Shown here: positions 1-8,823 of the stretch, one piece after another
Position numbering within the stretch: the stretch's first letter is position 1
How the letters are laid out: each line of letters opens with the position of its first letter
Origin: VBCK01 sp036270655
GTDB taxonomy: Bacteria; Pseudomonadota; Gammaproteobacteria; Burkholderiales; Burkholderiaceae_F
NCBI GenBank assembly: GCA_036270655.1
Contig: DATBCD010000012.1
Span: 1-64,000 of the forward strand
Direction of reading: 5' to 3'
Length of the DNA: 64,000 nt
Position numbers and translations under genes: made by a program
The notes under the pieces: generated by a model
Database searches by the model: none
Seen by the model: only the letters and a program-made list of their open reading frames with translations
What the model was told of the DNA's origin: nothing

Positions 1-1848
1 GGGGCCTCCGGGCGCACGCAACTGGCGATGCTCGACCTGGCGGCGGCCGCAGATATGAAAACGATCGCGACCTTCCCCGATGCCGATGTGCACAGCGTTC
101 ATTGGGTCGGCGACGATCGCCTCGTTTTCGACATCCTGGATCTGACAGGGCAGCGAAGCACCGGCAACGGCGGCCTGTTCGCTGTGGACCGCGACGGATC
201 GCATTTCCTTGCCTTGATTGCGCCGACTTTCAGATTCCACCAGGATGTCACCGGCACGCGGATCCACTCGCGGGTCCTGCCGACGACCTTCACCTTCTAC
301 GCGGTCACGCACGACGGATCGGGCGACGTGATCGTCGCCGAAAACCTGTTCAGCCAGAGCGATCCCTTCAACGTAAGGGCCACGGTCCTGTACCGCCTTA
401 ACACCCGGAGCCGCAAAACAAGAAACCTGACGATGGGTCAGCCAGCCGGCGTGACCGAATGGATTCTGGACCCGGGAGACGCTCCGCGCGTCGCAACGGC
501 GTACGTCGATGCGCGCCGGATCGTCTACCAGCGTGAAGAATCGGGGCGGTGGATCGCGCTGGGCGAATTCGACCGGTACCGATCGGGTGAATTCGTCCCG
601 AGGTTTTTCGGCTTCGACGGGGCACTGTACGTGCAACATGGTCCGCTCGCTTCGCTGTTCCGCTTCGACCTGTCGCAGCATCGGTTTGACGATGGACCGG
701 CGCTGCAGCTCGACGGCTTCGATGGCTCGGTCGACCCGGTGCTCGACTTCAAGGCGCAGCGGATGCTTGGCTACCGATACCAGACCGACGCCGAGCACAC
801 GAGCTGGCTCGATCCGCGCTTTGCCGAATATCAGCAGCAGATCGATGCGGCCTTGCCGAACGCGACCAATACGATCACGTGCGGCGACTGCGTGTCCTCG
901 AGGTTTCTGCTGGTCGCGTCGACCTCCGACCGTCAGCCGGCACGCTACTTCGCGTTCGACCCTGTCGCGGCCAGTCTGGTTGCGATCGGGGGCGAGTTTC
1001 CCTGGATCCAGGCCTCGCAGATGGGCCGGCGCGAGTTCGTCCGCTACCGCTCCCGCGATGGGCTGTCGATACCCGCCTACGTGACGTCTCCGCCCGAGCC
1101 GTATCCGAAACCGTATCCGTTGGTCGTACTGGTGCATGGCGGCCCGTACGTGCGCGGGGGCAGCTGGGAGTGGGATCCCGAAGCCCAGTTCCTCGCCTCG
1201 CGCGGCTACGCGGTGATCCAGCCGGAGTACCGCGGCAGCAAAGGTTTCGGTTTCGACTTTTACAAGGCCGGCTGGCGCCAATGGGGCCTGGCGATGCAGG
1301 ACGACCTGGCCGACGCGGCGCAATGGGCCGTGGCGCAAGGCATCGCGGACGGGCAGCGGATCGCGATCGCCGGCGCCAGCTACGGCGGCTATGCGAGCCT
1401 GATGGGGCTGATCAAGAACCCCGAGCTCTTCCGCTGCGCAGTCGATTGGTTCGGCGTCACGGACATCGACCTGATCTACTCGGCGTCATGGAGCGACGCC
1501 TCGGAGGCGGACCTCCGCTACGGCGGGCCGGCCCTGGTCGGCGATCCCGTCGCGGACGCGGAACAACTGAAGGCAACTTCGCCGCTGCGCAACGCCAACC
1601 GGATCAGGCAACCTGTGCTGATGGCGTACGGTTCCCAGGATCGCCGCGTGCCGCTTGTGCACGGGCAAAGGCTGCGCTCGGCGATCGCCACCCCGCGCGA
1701 CCGCGTGGAGTGGGTCGTTTACCCCGGAGAAGGTCACGGGCTGAGGCAGGAGCAGCATCGGATCGATTTCTGGACCCGGGTCGAGAAGTTCCTGGACAAG
1801 TGTCTGACGACCCCTGCGGCCGGAAAGGCGGTCTCGGCCGCACGGTAA
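1..1848 (+). CDS. S9 family prolyl oligopeptidase-like peptidase (5' end cut by window)
   Basis: Serine peptidase of the S9 (prolyl oligopeptidase / acylaminoacyl peptidase) group, expected to cleave short peptides. The reading frame is open from the first base, so the true start may lie upstream; residues here are counted from the Met at 28. The N-terminal half (about 1-330) fits a degenerate beta-propeller. The C-terminal alpha/beta hydrolase has the oxyanion motif LVVLVHGGPY, the nucleophile in GASYGGYAS (Ser451), Asp538 in GSQDRR and His570 in GEGHG, a complete triad. It converges on a TonB-dependent receptor across a perfect palindrome. S9 peptidases often sit beside such receptors in peptide-scavenging loci, which suggests but does not prove the substrate. 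Confidence 0.9.
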   Translation, partial: GASGRTQLAMLDLAAAADMKTIATFPDADVHSVHWVGDDRLVFDILDLTGQRSTGNGGLFAVDRDGSHFLALIAPTFRFHQDVTGTRIHSRVLPTTFTFYAVTHDGSGDVIVAENLFSQSDPFNVRATVLYRLNTRSRKTRNLTMGQPAGVTEWILDPGDAPRVATAYVDARRIVYQREESGRWIALGEFDRYRSGEFVPRFFGFDGALYVQHGPLASLFRFDLSQHRFDDGPALQLDGFDGSVDPVLDFKAQRMLGYRYQTDAEHTSWLDPRFAEYQQQIDAALPNATNTITCGDCVSSRFLLVASTSDRQPARYFAFDPVAASLVAIGGEFPWIQASQMGRREFVRYRSRDGLSIPAYVTSPPEPYPKPYPLVVLVHGGPYVRGGSWEWDPEAQFLASRGYAVIQPEYRGSKGFGFDFYKAGWRQWGLAMQDDLADAAQWAVAQGIADGQRIAIAGASYGGYASLMGLIKNPELFRCAVDWFGVTDIDLIYSASWSDASEADLRYGGPALVGDPVADAEQLKATSPLRNANRIRQPVLMAYGSQDRRVPLVHGQRLRSAIATPRDRVEWVVYPGEGHGLRQEQHRIDFWTRVEKFLDKCLTTPAAGKAVSAAR

Positions 1849-1871
1849 AGCTGGATGGGGCGCACCAGGAA

Positions 1872-1903
1872 AAAGCGCGACATCGAATTCGATGTCGCGC
1901 TTT
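1872..1903. terminator. Perfect 32-bp palindrome, bidirectional terminator
   Basis: Perfect inverted repeat centred between 1887 and 1888, with arms AAAGCGCGACATCGAA and its complement. The GC-rich stem is flanked by an A-run and a T-run, so it reads as a rho-independent terminator on both strands. It lies between the convergent S9 peptidase and the TonB-dependent receptor. Confidence 0.85.
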
Positions 1904-1929
1904 CCAAACGATGAAACCTGCTCGGGTGA

Positions 1930-4767
1930 TCAGAACGTGTAGCGCAGTCCGACCTGATAGAAACGCCCCACCGCACCCTGCTGCGCCCAGTTGACGCTGT
2001 AGTTGTTCTGCCCGTACTGAGCCTCAGGATCGAACGGCGCATCCCGATCGAACAGGTTCAGGACGTGCAGGCTGACCTGAAGCTGCTTGCTCAGGTCATA
2101 GTGCCCGAACAGATCCACGTCGGTGAACGATCCCACGTGGCACGATACCCAGGTAACGAAGCATCCGGTGGCGGCATCTCCAAAAACGCCCAGAGTCGGG
2201 TCCGTGTGCTGATAGCCGCTGACGTAATTGACCGTGAACCCGAGCTCGTAGGGCCCCCGATCGAGCGAGAAGACGGCGTTGCCGCGGTCCTTCGGCGTGC
2301 CGGTGTTACCGCTGATCACCTCGGGGCCGTGCGACCCCACGATGTCGACGCACCCTGGAGTAAAGACGCCGCCGAACGTCAAGCCGCAATAGTCGTAGTA
2401 GATCAGGTGCGTCCAGGTCACCTGCATGCTGAACGTGCCGATAGGCTGGATTTCCTGCTTGGCCCGGGCATCGAACTCCAGGCCGCTCGTCACGTCGCTG
2501 CCGAGATTTACGTACGGCCCGGCGACCCCGATGATCGGCCCGGGCAGGTTGGGAAAGGGCGGTTCCGACGGACCCCGGATGAACGTCGACGACGGGCCGT
2601 TGTAGATGTAGTCCGTGCGTCTGATCTTGTACCAGTCCGCCGACACGCTGACCGATTTGATCGGCTCCAGCACGATGCCCAGATCGTAGGCTTCGGATCT
2701 TTCGGGCTGCAGCTGCGGATTGCCGGTGACCGCTCCGAATACGGCGCCGCCGGGTGCGTTGCCGCAGTCGCTCGGCAGGTGCGTGATAGGACAGCGGATC
2801 GGGTCGGATGGCGCCGTCTCGAAGAACGTCACGCCCGAATCGCCTTTCTCGCCGGGCCCCGGCGCGCGGAACCCGCGCGAGTAGGTGCCGCGCAGCGCGA
2901 TCTGCCGGATCGGCGTGAGCTTGAACGTACCTTTGGGCGAGATCCGGCTGCCGGTCCCGATCACCTTGTCGAAGCGGACCTGCCCGCCGAGCTCCAGCAT
3001 CTTGATCACGGGAAGCGAAATTTCCGCGTGCACCGCCTGGTCCGTCTCGGTGCCGTGGATGAACGTGGTTCCCAGGCCGATCGTGTCGCCGCTGGCCGAC
3101 CCGGGCTGCCCGGGATCTTCCTGGCCCCAGTGATGCACGCTCAGGCCGGCCGCAACCCCAATCGGTCCGCCCGGCAGCGCGAACCACGGAAGATCGCGAG
3201 TCGCGTTCAGCTCGATGTACTGCAGCTGTGACGTGGCCACGGACGCCGTGGTCGGATCCAGGATGTTGTACACGGCCTGTGTATTGCGGAAGGACTGGGC
3301 GCCGATGTAGTAGTTGTTGTTGGCGATCACCTGGTTCAGGCCGCTGAGGGTCGGGTAGCCGAAGTACGAGATGTCCGAAATGCCCCGTACCCAACCGAGG
3401 CTGGTGCTCGTATCCCAACCCATCAGGGCCCCGTTCAGGTCCAGCGCCACTCGATACGTGCTGGTGTCGAACTTGGTGTCCGTCGCGCCGATATCGCCGA
3501 ACACGTAGTTGAGCCACGCCCCTTGCGTACAGGTCGGCGGACTGCCCGGCGGACAGTACGGATTGTTCACGTTGCCGGGCGGCAGCACGACGGGCTGAGC
3601 CTTCGGGCTGCCAGTATTGACTGCTGTGCCGCTGATGCTGGCCCAGGCGACGTGGCGTCCGACCGCGCGTGGCGTGTACAGCTGCTGCGCCTGGTCCCTG
3701 AACACCGATGCCGATCCGACCAGCTGCCAGTCGGGCGTCAGCTGCTCCGTGTGCCGCACCCACAGGTTCAGGTTTTCAGTCTCCGGCTGAATCTGGAAGT
3801 ACTTGGCGGGGTTGTACCCGCAGCCGCCCAGCGGATCGGGCGTGCAGCCCGGCAGTTGGAGCGCCGGTCCCACCACTGGATTGGCAGTTCCGGCACCGGT
3901 GATCGGCGCGACCATGCCGGACAGATTCGGGGCAAGCCCGTACGCGTCCCCGGGCTGAACGACGCCCGGCAGCGTGGGCGCCGAGGGGCCGTACTTATGG
4001 AAGTAGTCGTAATCCGAAAACTGCGAACGAGCGGCGTTGCTGATCTCGTTCTGGTGCCGGTATTCGATGTTGAAGTAGGTGTTGTGTCCGTCCGCCGCCA
4101 GGTCCCCCCAGCCATGGGTCGCAGCGACGTGCCAGGTGATTCCGTCGTTGCGCTCGGATTGGCCGTAGTCACCAGCCACCGATGATCCGACGTACGTCTT
4201 GCGCGTGATGATATTGATGACCCCGGCGATCGCATCCGATCCGTACAGGGCCGACCCGCTGTCCTTCAGGATCTCAATTCGATCGATGATCGCCAGGGGC
4301 AGGTTCGCCACGTCGACGAACGAGCGCTGGCCGTCGTCGGATATCGGATAGGGCGCCATCCGCTTGCCGTCGATCAACACCAGCGTCGCATCGACCGTCA
4401 TGCCCCGCAGCGCAACCCCGGCCGCGCCGCCCGCGAACGCTCCGGCGAAGCCCTGCTGCAGGTTGTTGGCGCCGTTCGCGGTCAGCGACTGCAGGACCTC
4501 CTGCACCGTCGTCTTTCCGCTCCTCTGGATGTCCTCCGACGTGATCACCTGGACCGGGGCCGGAGATTCCGCCTCGGTGCGCGGGATCGCCGAACCGGTG
4601 ATGACCACTTTCTCGGTCGGTTGCTCCTGGGCAGTCGCGATGCCCGAGGCTGCCAGGGCAATTGCTGTACATACGCAACTGGCAAGACCTGATCGAAGTG
4701 CGACAAGCGAGCGAGTGGCGCGTCCGCCGCCGGCCGGCGCTTCAGGCACCGGAAATTGCCTATCCAT
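1930..4767 (-). CDS. TonB-dependent outer membrane receptor, about 945 aa
   Basis: Outer membrane beta-barrel importer energised by TonB-ExbB-ExbD. I chose the ATG at 4767 (MDRQFPVPE) over the upstream in-frame one because GGGGGA lies just before it. An Arg-containing n-region and hydrophobic stretch ending near ATAQ form the signal peptide. A TonB-box-like EKVVITGSAIPR follows, then the plug (VQVITSEDIQRSG, VALRGM, LVLIDGKRM, RIEILKDSGSALYGSDAIAGVINIIT). The rest is barrel, ending in Phe (GLRYTF), the usual C-terminal signal for barrel assembly. The substrate is unknown; the neighbouring S9 peptidase suggests peptides or a peptidic ligand. It is a paralogue-like neighbour of the receptor at 5126-7810 and shares an upstream block with it. 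Confidence 0.95.
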   Translation of the reverse strand: MDRQFPVPEAPAGGGRATRSLVALRSGLASCVCTAIALAASGIATAQEQPTEKVVITGSAIPRTEAESPAPVQVITSEDIQRSGKTTVQEVLQSLTANGANNLQQGFAGAFAGGAAGVALRGMTVDATLVLIDGKRMAPYPISDDGQRSFVDVANLPLAIIDRIEILKDSGSALYGSDAIAGVINIITRKTYVGSSVAGDYGQSERNDGITWHVAATHGWGDLAADGHNTYFNIEYRHQNEISNAARSQFSDYDYFHKYGPSAPTLPGVVQPGDAYGLAPNLSGMVAPITGAGTANPVVGPALQLPGCTPDPLGGCGYNPAKYFQIQPETENLNLWVRHTEQLTPDWQLVGSASVFRDQAQQLYTPRAVGRHVAWASISGTAVNTGSPKAQPVVLPPGNVNNPYCPPGSPPTCTQGAWLNYVFGDIGATDTKFDTSTYRVALDLNGALMGWDTSTSLGWVRGISDISYFGYPTLSGLNQVIANNNYYIGAQSFRNTQAVYNILDPTTASVATSQLQYIELNATRDLPWFALPGGPIGVAAGLSVHHWGQEDPGQPGSASGDTIGLGTTFIHGTETDQAVHAEISLPVIKMLELGGQVRFDKVIGTGSRISPKGTFKLTPIRQIALRGTYSRGFRAPGPGEKGDSGVTFFETAPSDPIRCPITHLPSDCGNAPGGAVFGAVTGNPQLQPERSEAYDLGIVLEPIKSVSVSADWYKIRRTDYIYNGPSSTFIRGPSEPPFPNLPGPIIGVAGPYVNLGSDVTSGLEFDARAKQEIQPIGTFSMQVTWTHLIYYDYCGLTFGGVFTPGCVDIVGSHGPEVISGNTGTPKDRGNAVFSLDRGPYELGFTVNYVSGYQHTDPTLGVFGDAATGCFVTWVSCHVGSFTDVDLFGHYDLSKQLQVSLHVLNLFDRDAPFDPEAQYGQNNYSVNWAQQGAVGRFYQVGLRYTF

Positions 4768-4921
4768 GTTTTTCCCCCACATTCGAGTTGATCGGATCGA
4801 GCCGGCTGCCCGCGTCCCGGGCGCGCCGGCCGGCGCGCGATCGATCGTTCGTCGTATTGACAGTTCGATCGACTACTCGCCTGTCAGGTTATGAAACGAT
4901 TGTTAACCCGAGCAAATCCCT

Positions 4922-4959
4922 TTGCAATACGCGATCGTGATCGTGCGCGCGATTGTTGT
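4922..4959 (-). promoter_or_regulatory. Upstream block shared by two receptor genes (copy 1)
   Basis: On the minus strand this reads ACAACAA, 23 bases, then TATTGCAA, lying 155 bp upstream of the receptor start codon at 4767. The same two blocks with the same 23-base spacing occur upstream of the second receptor (7899-7936). TATTGC could serve as a -10-like element, but no good -35 sits 17 bp away, so the role as promoter or operator is open. Confidence 0.5.
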
Positions 4960-5027
4960 TTTTGGATCACATGATTCACGGTTCAAAGCGCGCGGCAGTT
5001 CGCTTGAATTTGTTAACTGAGCGTGTC

Positions 5028-5044
5028 ATGGTGCGATGCACCAT
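5028..5044. repeat. 17-bp palindrome, copy 1
   Basis: ATGGTGCGATGCACCAT: 7-bp arms ATGGTGC/GCACCAT around GAT. An identical copy lies at 8753-8769 and a half copy at 8021-8032. This one is upstream of the minus-strand receptor that starts at 4767. It is a candidate operator for a dimeric regulator; no regulator gene is adjacent. Confidence 0.55.
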
Positions 5045-5125
5045 CCAGAGCAAGATCACCACGCGAATCGCCTGTTTTTACCGCGCGATCAACTCGATGA
5101 TTGGGCCCGCCACTACGCATGCCGT

Positions 5126-7810
5126 TCAGAAGGAATATGCGACGTGCAAGTCGATCATCCGCCCGAAGTCGTCGTACGTGAACAGGTCGTAGGGTGTTCC
5201 GATCACGCCGAAGCGTAAGTTGGCGCTGTCATAAGGCGGGTTCCGATCCGCCACATTGACGACCGTCAACGAAGCCTTCCAGTGCTTGTTGTAGCGGAAT
5301 TCGCCGTACAGATCGATCGCCGTGAACGACGACACGTTTTCCTGGGCCAGGCCGGCGAAACCGTTCGGGCCGCCTCCTGAGTTGTCATAGCGGTCGAAGA
5401 AGCGAGCCGTCACCTGTGCGGTCCATTGCGAGTTCGACCATGTCGTGGAAGCCAAACCCTTCCAGCGGGGAACCGGACCACCCCCGCTGATCGGCGACAG
5501 ATAGTCCCATCCGTTGGATCCCACATAACTCGACCAGACGCCGAATCCGCTGTTCACCAGGAACGTGGAAACGTACGTGGCGTCGATTTCGAACTTGAGT
5601 TTCGACGCATCGGGCAGCGGCAGCGTGTAATCGGTTTCGAAGTCGACGCCCGAGGTACGCAGTCCGAATTGATTCTCGTATAGGGCTTTCGCGTAAATGA
5701 CAGTGCCGTCCGCCGCGCGCACCAGCGAGCCTGGAGGATAGGCGGACGGGTTCAGGATGATTGCCTGGGCGGTCGCGTTCGGCGAGATGATGCTGTACAG
5801 CCAGATGCTGTACCAATCCAGCGTGAAGTTCAGGTTCTTCACCGGTGAGACGATGATTCCAATGTCCAGATTCTTCGAGGTCTCGGGCTGGACGTCCGGA
5901 TTGCCGCCGGTGATGTAACCCACCGCCTCACTTGGGCGCATCAGCGGATCGTGCGGATCGACCACAGTCTGATTCGCGACCGATGTGCTGCGGCTGGACT
6001 CGGCCAGACTGGGCGCCCGGAAACCGTGCGAACCGACCGCTCGCAACGTGAATTCGCGAATCGGTTGGTAGCGCAGGGTGAGCTGCGGCGAGAAGTTGCT
6101 GCCGGTTCCTTCGTAGTGTTCCCAGCGCCCTGCCAGGTCGGCCTCGAGCGATTTGAGTATCGGCACATCGAACTCGGCGAACAGGGCCTCGATATCGCGG
6201 CTGGCGATCACCGTCGTGACGCCGTTACTCAGCACATGCCCGCTCCTCAGAGCCTCGCCCGCTTCGTCGTCGACCGACTCGTGCCGAAACTCCACGCCCA
6301 CCGCCGCACTCAGGGGCCCCGCCGGCAGATCATAAATGGGCCCGGTGCCTTTGACGCCCAGCGTATCGAGCTTGGCGACCGCCTCGTTGCCATAGTTGAG
6401 GCGCAGCGCATTCAAGGCGGCCGGTGTCGACAGCGGATTCAGGAAACTGAACGACCCGTCGGCGATCTCCCGTTGCAACACCGGACCGTTGACGCCGTTG
6501 CTATCCGCCAAGGAGACATGGTTCTCCGAATGTCCATAGGCGCCGTCCACGTCCCACCCCATCAGGTTGCCCTTGAACCCGCCGCTGACACGGAAGGTAT
6601 TCGAGACGACGTCCGCATCGCGGCCGCCGACGCTCAGGAAGTTGAAGCTGATTGGAGTCGCGACTGGAACCCCGCCGACGATCCTGGCAGAGGGGTTGCT
6701 AGCGGGCAGGATGTTGGAAACCGGCGTGATGCCCGAGGTGGCCGGGTTGAAGAGATAAGAACTTGGACTTAGCGTCACTGGTGTGAAATTGGACGTGGTC
6801 TTCTCGAAGGAATAGAACACATCGACGAAGGCCGTCCAATTGTCGTTCAGCTTCAGGTTTCCGATCGCCGTTGCGTTGGCGCGGTCCGCTGCCGGAGAAA
6901 GGGGCAGGTAATTCGCCTGGTTGTAATAGCAGCCAAGCCCGGAGGTGCCCGCCGCCGTGACCGTCCCCGGCAGGCCATTGGTGCCGCACGTTGGAAAGGG
7001 CGCGCGCGGAGCGACGCCCGTGATCGGCCGATACTGGTTCCCCAGCTGCCACGCAAAAGTGCCGTCCGGCAGGTTGCGGTAATCCTGGTTCTTGGTGTTA
7101 TCGCGCTCGGAAAACAGCAACTGGTCGCGCCGGTAGGCGCTGATCGACGTCGTCAGGTTGTAACCCTGGGCTTGAAAGTCGCCAAGGCCGTACAGAAGAC
7201 TCGCATCGCGGGTGGTCGCACCGCCCTGGGTAGTAATGCGGCCGCCGGCGGTCGCGGTTTTCTCGGTCGTGTTCTGCTTCAGGATGATGTTGATCACGCC
7301 GGCGATCGCGTCGGAGCCATAAATGGCGGAACCTCCGCTCTTCAGAACTTCGATTCGATCGACCGCGCTCAAAGGGATAACGTTCAGATCGACGAACGAA
7401 TCGGACAGGTTCTGAAAGAAGCCGTATTGCGTGATGCGCTGGCCGTTCAGCAGAACCAGCGTGTCCTTCTGGGTCAGGCCGCGCAGTCCAACGCTCGCGG
7501 AGCCCGGGGCGAAGCTGTTGGCGAACTGTTCGTTGCTGTTGTTGCCGAAAGTGGAAGAGATCACGTTGCGCAGGTAATCGGAGACCGTCTCCTGCCCGCT
7601 CTGCTGAATCTGCGTGGTCGTGATTACCTGGACGTTTTGCGCCTGCTCGACCTCCGCACGTCGAATGTTCGAGCCCGTCACTTCGACCCTCTCGATTGGA
7701 GCGGCTTCAGCAGTCTCGGCCTGCGCTTGCGCGCGATTGGCGATCATTGCGCCCGCCAGGATCGATATGCCGACCCCGAACCCGCGCAGCAAGCTTGCAT
7801 ACTTAGGCAT
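5126..7810 (-). CDS. TonB-dependent outer membrane receptor, 894 aa
   Basis: Outer membrane TonB-dependent importer of the same broad type as the gene downstream of it. I chose the ATG at 7810 (MPKYASLLRGF) because GGGGGAA lies a few bases upstream, as in the other two receptors of this window; an upstream in-frame start adds 14 unlikely residues. The signal peptide ends near ANRAQA. The plug carries ERVEVTGSNIRRAEVEQ, SVGLRGL, LVLLNGQRI and DRIEVLKSGGSAIYGSDAIAGVINIIL. The C-terminus is LHVAYSF, with the terminal Phe expected of a barrel. The substrate is unknown. It is divergent from the DUF3016 gene and is followed by the second receptor on the same strand after 358 bp. Confidence 0.95.
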   Translation of the reverse strand: MPKYASLLRGFGVGISILAGAMIANRAQAQAETAEAAPIERVEVTGSNIRRAEVEQAQNVQVITTTQIQQSGQETVSDYLRNVISSTFGNNSNEQFANSFAPGSASVGLRGLTQKDTLVLLNGQRITQYGFFQNLSDSFVDLNVIPLSAVDRIEVLKSGGSAIYGSDAIAGVINIILKQNTTEKTATAGGRITTQGGATTRDASLLYGLGDFQAQGYNLTTSISAYRRDQLLFSERDNTKNQDYRNLPDGTFAWQLGNQYRPITGVAPRAPFPTCGTNGLPGTVTAAGTSGLGCYYNQANYLPLSPAADRANATAIGNLKLNDNWTAFVDVFYSFEKTTSNFTPVTLSPSSYLFNPATSGITPVSNILPASNPSARIVGGVPVATPISFNFLSVGGRDADVVSNTFRVSGGFKGNLMGWDVDGAYGHSENHVSLADSNGVNGPVLQREIADGSFSFLNPLSTPAALNALRLNYGNEAVAKLDTLGVKGTGPIYDLPAGPLSAAVGVEFRHESVDDEAGEALRSGHVLSNGVTTVIASRDIEALFAEFDVPILKSLEADLAGRWEHYEGTGSNFSPQLTLRYQPIREFTLRAVGSHGFRAPSLAESSRSTSVANQTVVDPHDPLMRPSEAVGYITGGNPDVQPETSKNLDIGIIVSPVKNLNFTLDWYSIWLYSIISPNATAQAIILNPSAYPPGSLVRAADGTVIYAKALYENQFGLRTSGVDFETDYTLPLPDASKLKFEIDATYVSTFLVNSGFGVWSSYVGSNGWDYLSPISGGGPVPRWKGLASTTWSNSQWTAQVTARFFDRYDNSGGGPNGFAGLAQENVSSFTAIDLYGEFRYNKHWKASLTVVNVADRNPPYDSANLRFGVIGTPYDLFTYDDFGRMIDLHVAYSF

Positions 7811-7898
7811 GGATTCCCCCAGAATTGAACCGGCGTTGGTACCGACTGGCATTTGCTGCCGGATTCATGGCGAGGATTTTTACGCCCCGCAGAAGCCA

Positions 7899-7936
7899 TT
7901 GCAATACGAGTGCTTCGTGAAACAGCGCTTTGTTGT
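7899..7936 (-). promoter_or_regulatory. Upstream block shared by two receptor genes (copy 2)
   Basis: On the minus strand: ACAACAA, 23 bases, TATTGCAA, located 89 bp upstream of the receptor start at 7810. Both blocks and their spacing match copy 1 at 4922-4959, while the 23 bases between them differ. That pattern fits conserved regulatory contacts better than a recent duplication of the whole region. Confidence 0.5.
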
Positions 7937-8020
7937 ATTTGCTTGACAAGCATTCGCTTTTCGATCGGAACCGCGTTCGGCGAAAGAGGGGTCGGTGCTG
8001 GAGTGCGGCGGCAATCGAAG

Positions 8021-8032
8021 ATGGTGCGATGC
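8021..8032. repeat. Partial copy of the 17-bp palindrome
   Basis: ATGGTGCGATGC matches the first 12 bases of the palindrome at 5028-5044 and 8753-8769; the right arm then diverges (GACACACC). It lies upstream of the DUF3016 gene and of the divergent receptor. It may be a decayed or half operator, or chance. Confidence 0.3.
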
Positions 8033-8171
8033 GACACACCGATTTGCGCTTAGGAGCCTATGCGTGGATCTACGTCATGGGAGCCCGCGGCCTTTCCTTA
8101 ATGTGGAACGAAGGAATAGTATTAGCGCGGACTCGGATGAACTCACGAACCCGGATCCGGATACTACGTAT

Positions 8172-8678
8172 ATGTCGCGGATGGGCGCTCGATTGAGGAT
8201 TGGCCTGTTGATGGCCGCCGTGTCGGCGTGCGCATTCGCCGGCACTGCGCACGTGACCTTCGTGAGCCCGGAGAAGTTCGCCGACATCGGTCCTTTCATC
8301 AATGGCCCCGAAGCGGCAGCCAACATGGCGGAAATCGCGCGGCACATCGAACAGCTGGCTGCACGCCGCTTGCCGGCCGACCAGGTGCTCGAGGTCGATG
8401 TGCTGGATGTGCGCTTGGCTGGCACCCTCGACCCTCGTCGCTATCGGAATACACCGTACCGGGTGATGCGCGAAGGCTCTTGGCCCAGCATCACAGTGCG
8501 CCATCGCTTGACGCAGGGCGGGAGCGTGCTGGCGAGCGGCGAGGAAACGGTATCCGATGGCACCTACCTGCACTTCATTAACCGCTATCCGGACGGTGAC
8601 CCGCTGCGTTTCGAAAAGCGCATGCTGGACAACTGGTTCGACTCGCGTTTCGTCCGGCGACAGGTCAGTTCGCGCTGA
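8172..8678 (+). CDS. DUF3016-like secreted protein, 168 aa
   Basis: A short exported protein of unknown role. From the ATG at 8172 the product begins with a signal peptide (hydrophobic core near LLMAAVSACAFAG) and continues with TAHVTFVSPEKFADIG. This layout, with a VxFxxPExFxD start, a middle LxVDVLDVRLAG and a C-terminal FEKRMLDNWF, fits DUF3016 proteins. A second ATG at 8181 is an alternative start; neither has a strong ribosome binding site. The gene is divergent from a TonB-dependent receptor and precedes ybgC in the same direction. I infer an envelope location only; no catalytic motif is visible. Confidence 0.7.
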   Translation: MSRMGARLRIGLLMAAVSACAFAGTAHVTFVSPEKFADIGPFINGPEAAANMAEIARHIEQLAARRLPADQVLEVDVLDVRLAGTLDPRRYRNTPYRVMREGSWPSITVRHRLTQGGSVLASGEETVSDGTYLHFINRYPDGDPLRFEKRMLDNWFDSRFVRRQVSSR

Positions 8679-8752
8679 TAAAAAAAAGAGCGACGGCGTG
8701 CCCCGCACGGGCGCAGCGGTTCAAAGCTGACTGAAAGGTCTCTACGCATGCT

Positions 8753-8769
8753 ATGGTGCGATGCACCAT
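8753..8769. repeat. 17-bp palindrome, copy 2
   Basis: ATGGTGCGATGCACCAT, identical to 5028-5044. It lies between the DUF3016 gene and ybgC, about 55 bp upstream of the start chosen for ybgC, so it is placed to control the tol operon. It also contains an in-frame ATG (8761) that could be mistaken for the ybgC start. Confidence 0.55.
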
Positions 8770-8823
8770 TCAGCTGAGGGCGCTCGAAGCGAGCTCTTCA
8801 TTACACCGGACGACAGGCTGCGG

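Larger units (their letters stand above)
4768..5125. other. 358-bp gap between two TonB receptors (promoter region)
   Basis: No gene is supported here. The gap should hold the promoter and leader of the 1930-4767 receptor. It contains the block shared with the other receptor (4922-4959), a 17-bp palindrome (5028-5044) and two GTTAAC sites (near 4902 and 5012). Local composition is more AT-rich than the flanking genes. Confidence 0.6.
7811..8171. other. 361-bp divergent gap: receptor / DUF3016
   Basis: No gene is supported. It should hold the promoters of the minus-strand receptor and of the plus-strand DUF3016 gene. It contains the shared TTGCAATA...TTGTTGT block (7899-7936) and a partial copy of the 17-bp palindrome (8021-8032). 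Short open frames in the gap lack plausible protein composition. Confidence 0.6.

Noticed and set aside
5028..5044. NtrC-type site read from TGGTGC/GCACCA arms
   Set aside because: NtrC sites have the arms in the other order (TGCAC...GTGCA) with a longer spacer, so the palindrome does not match.
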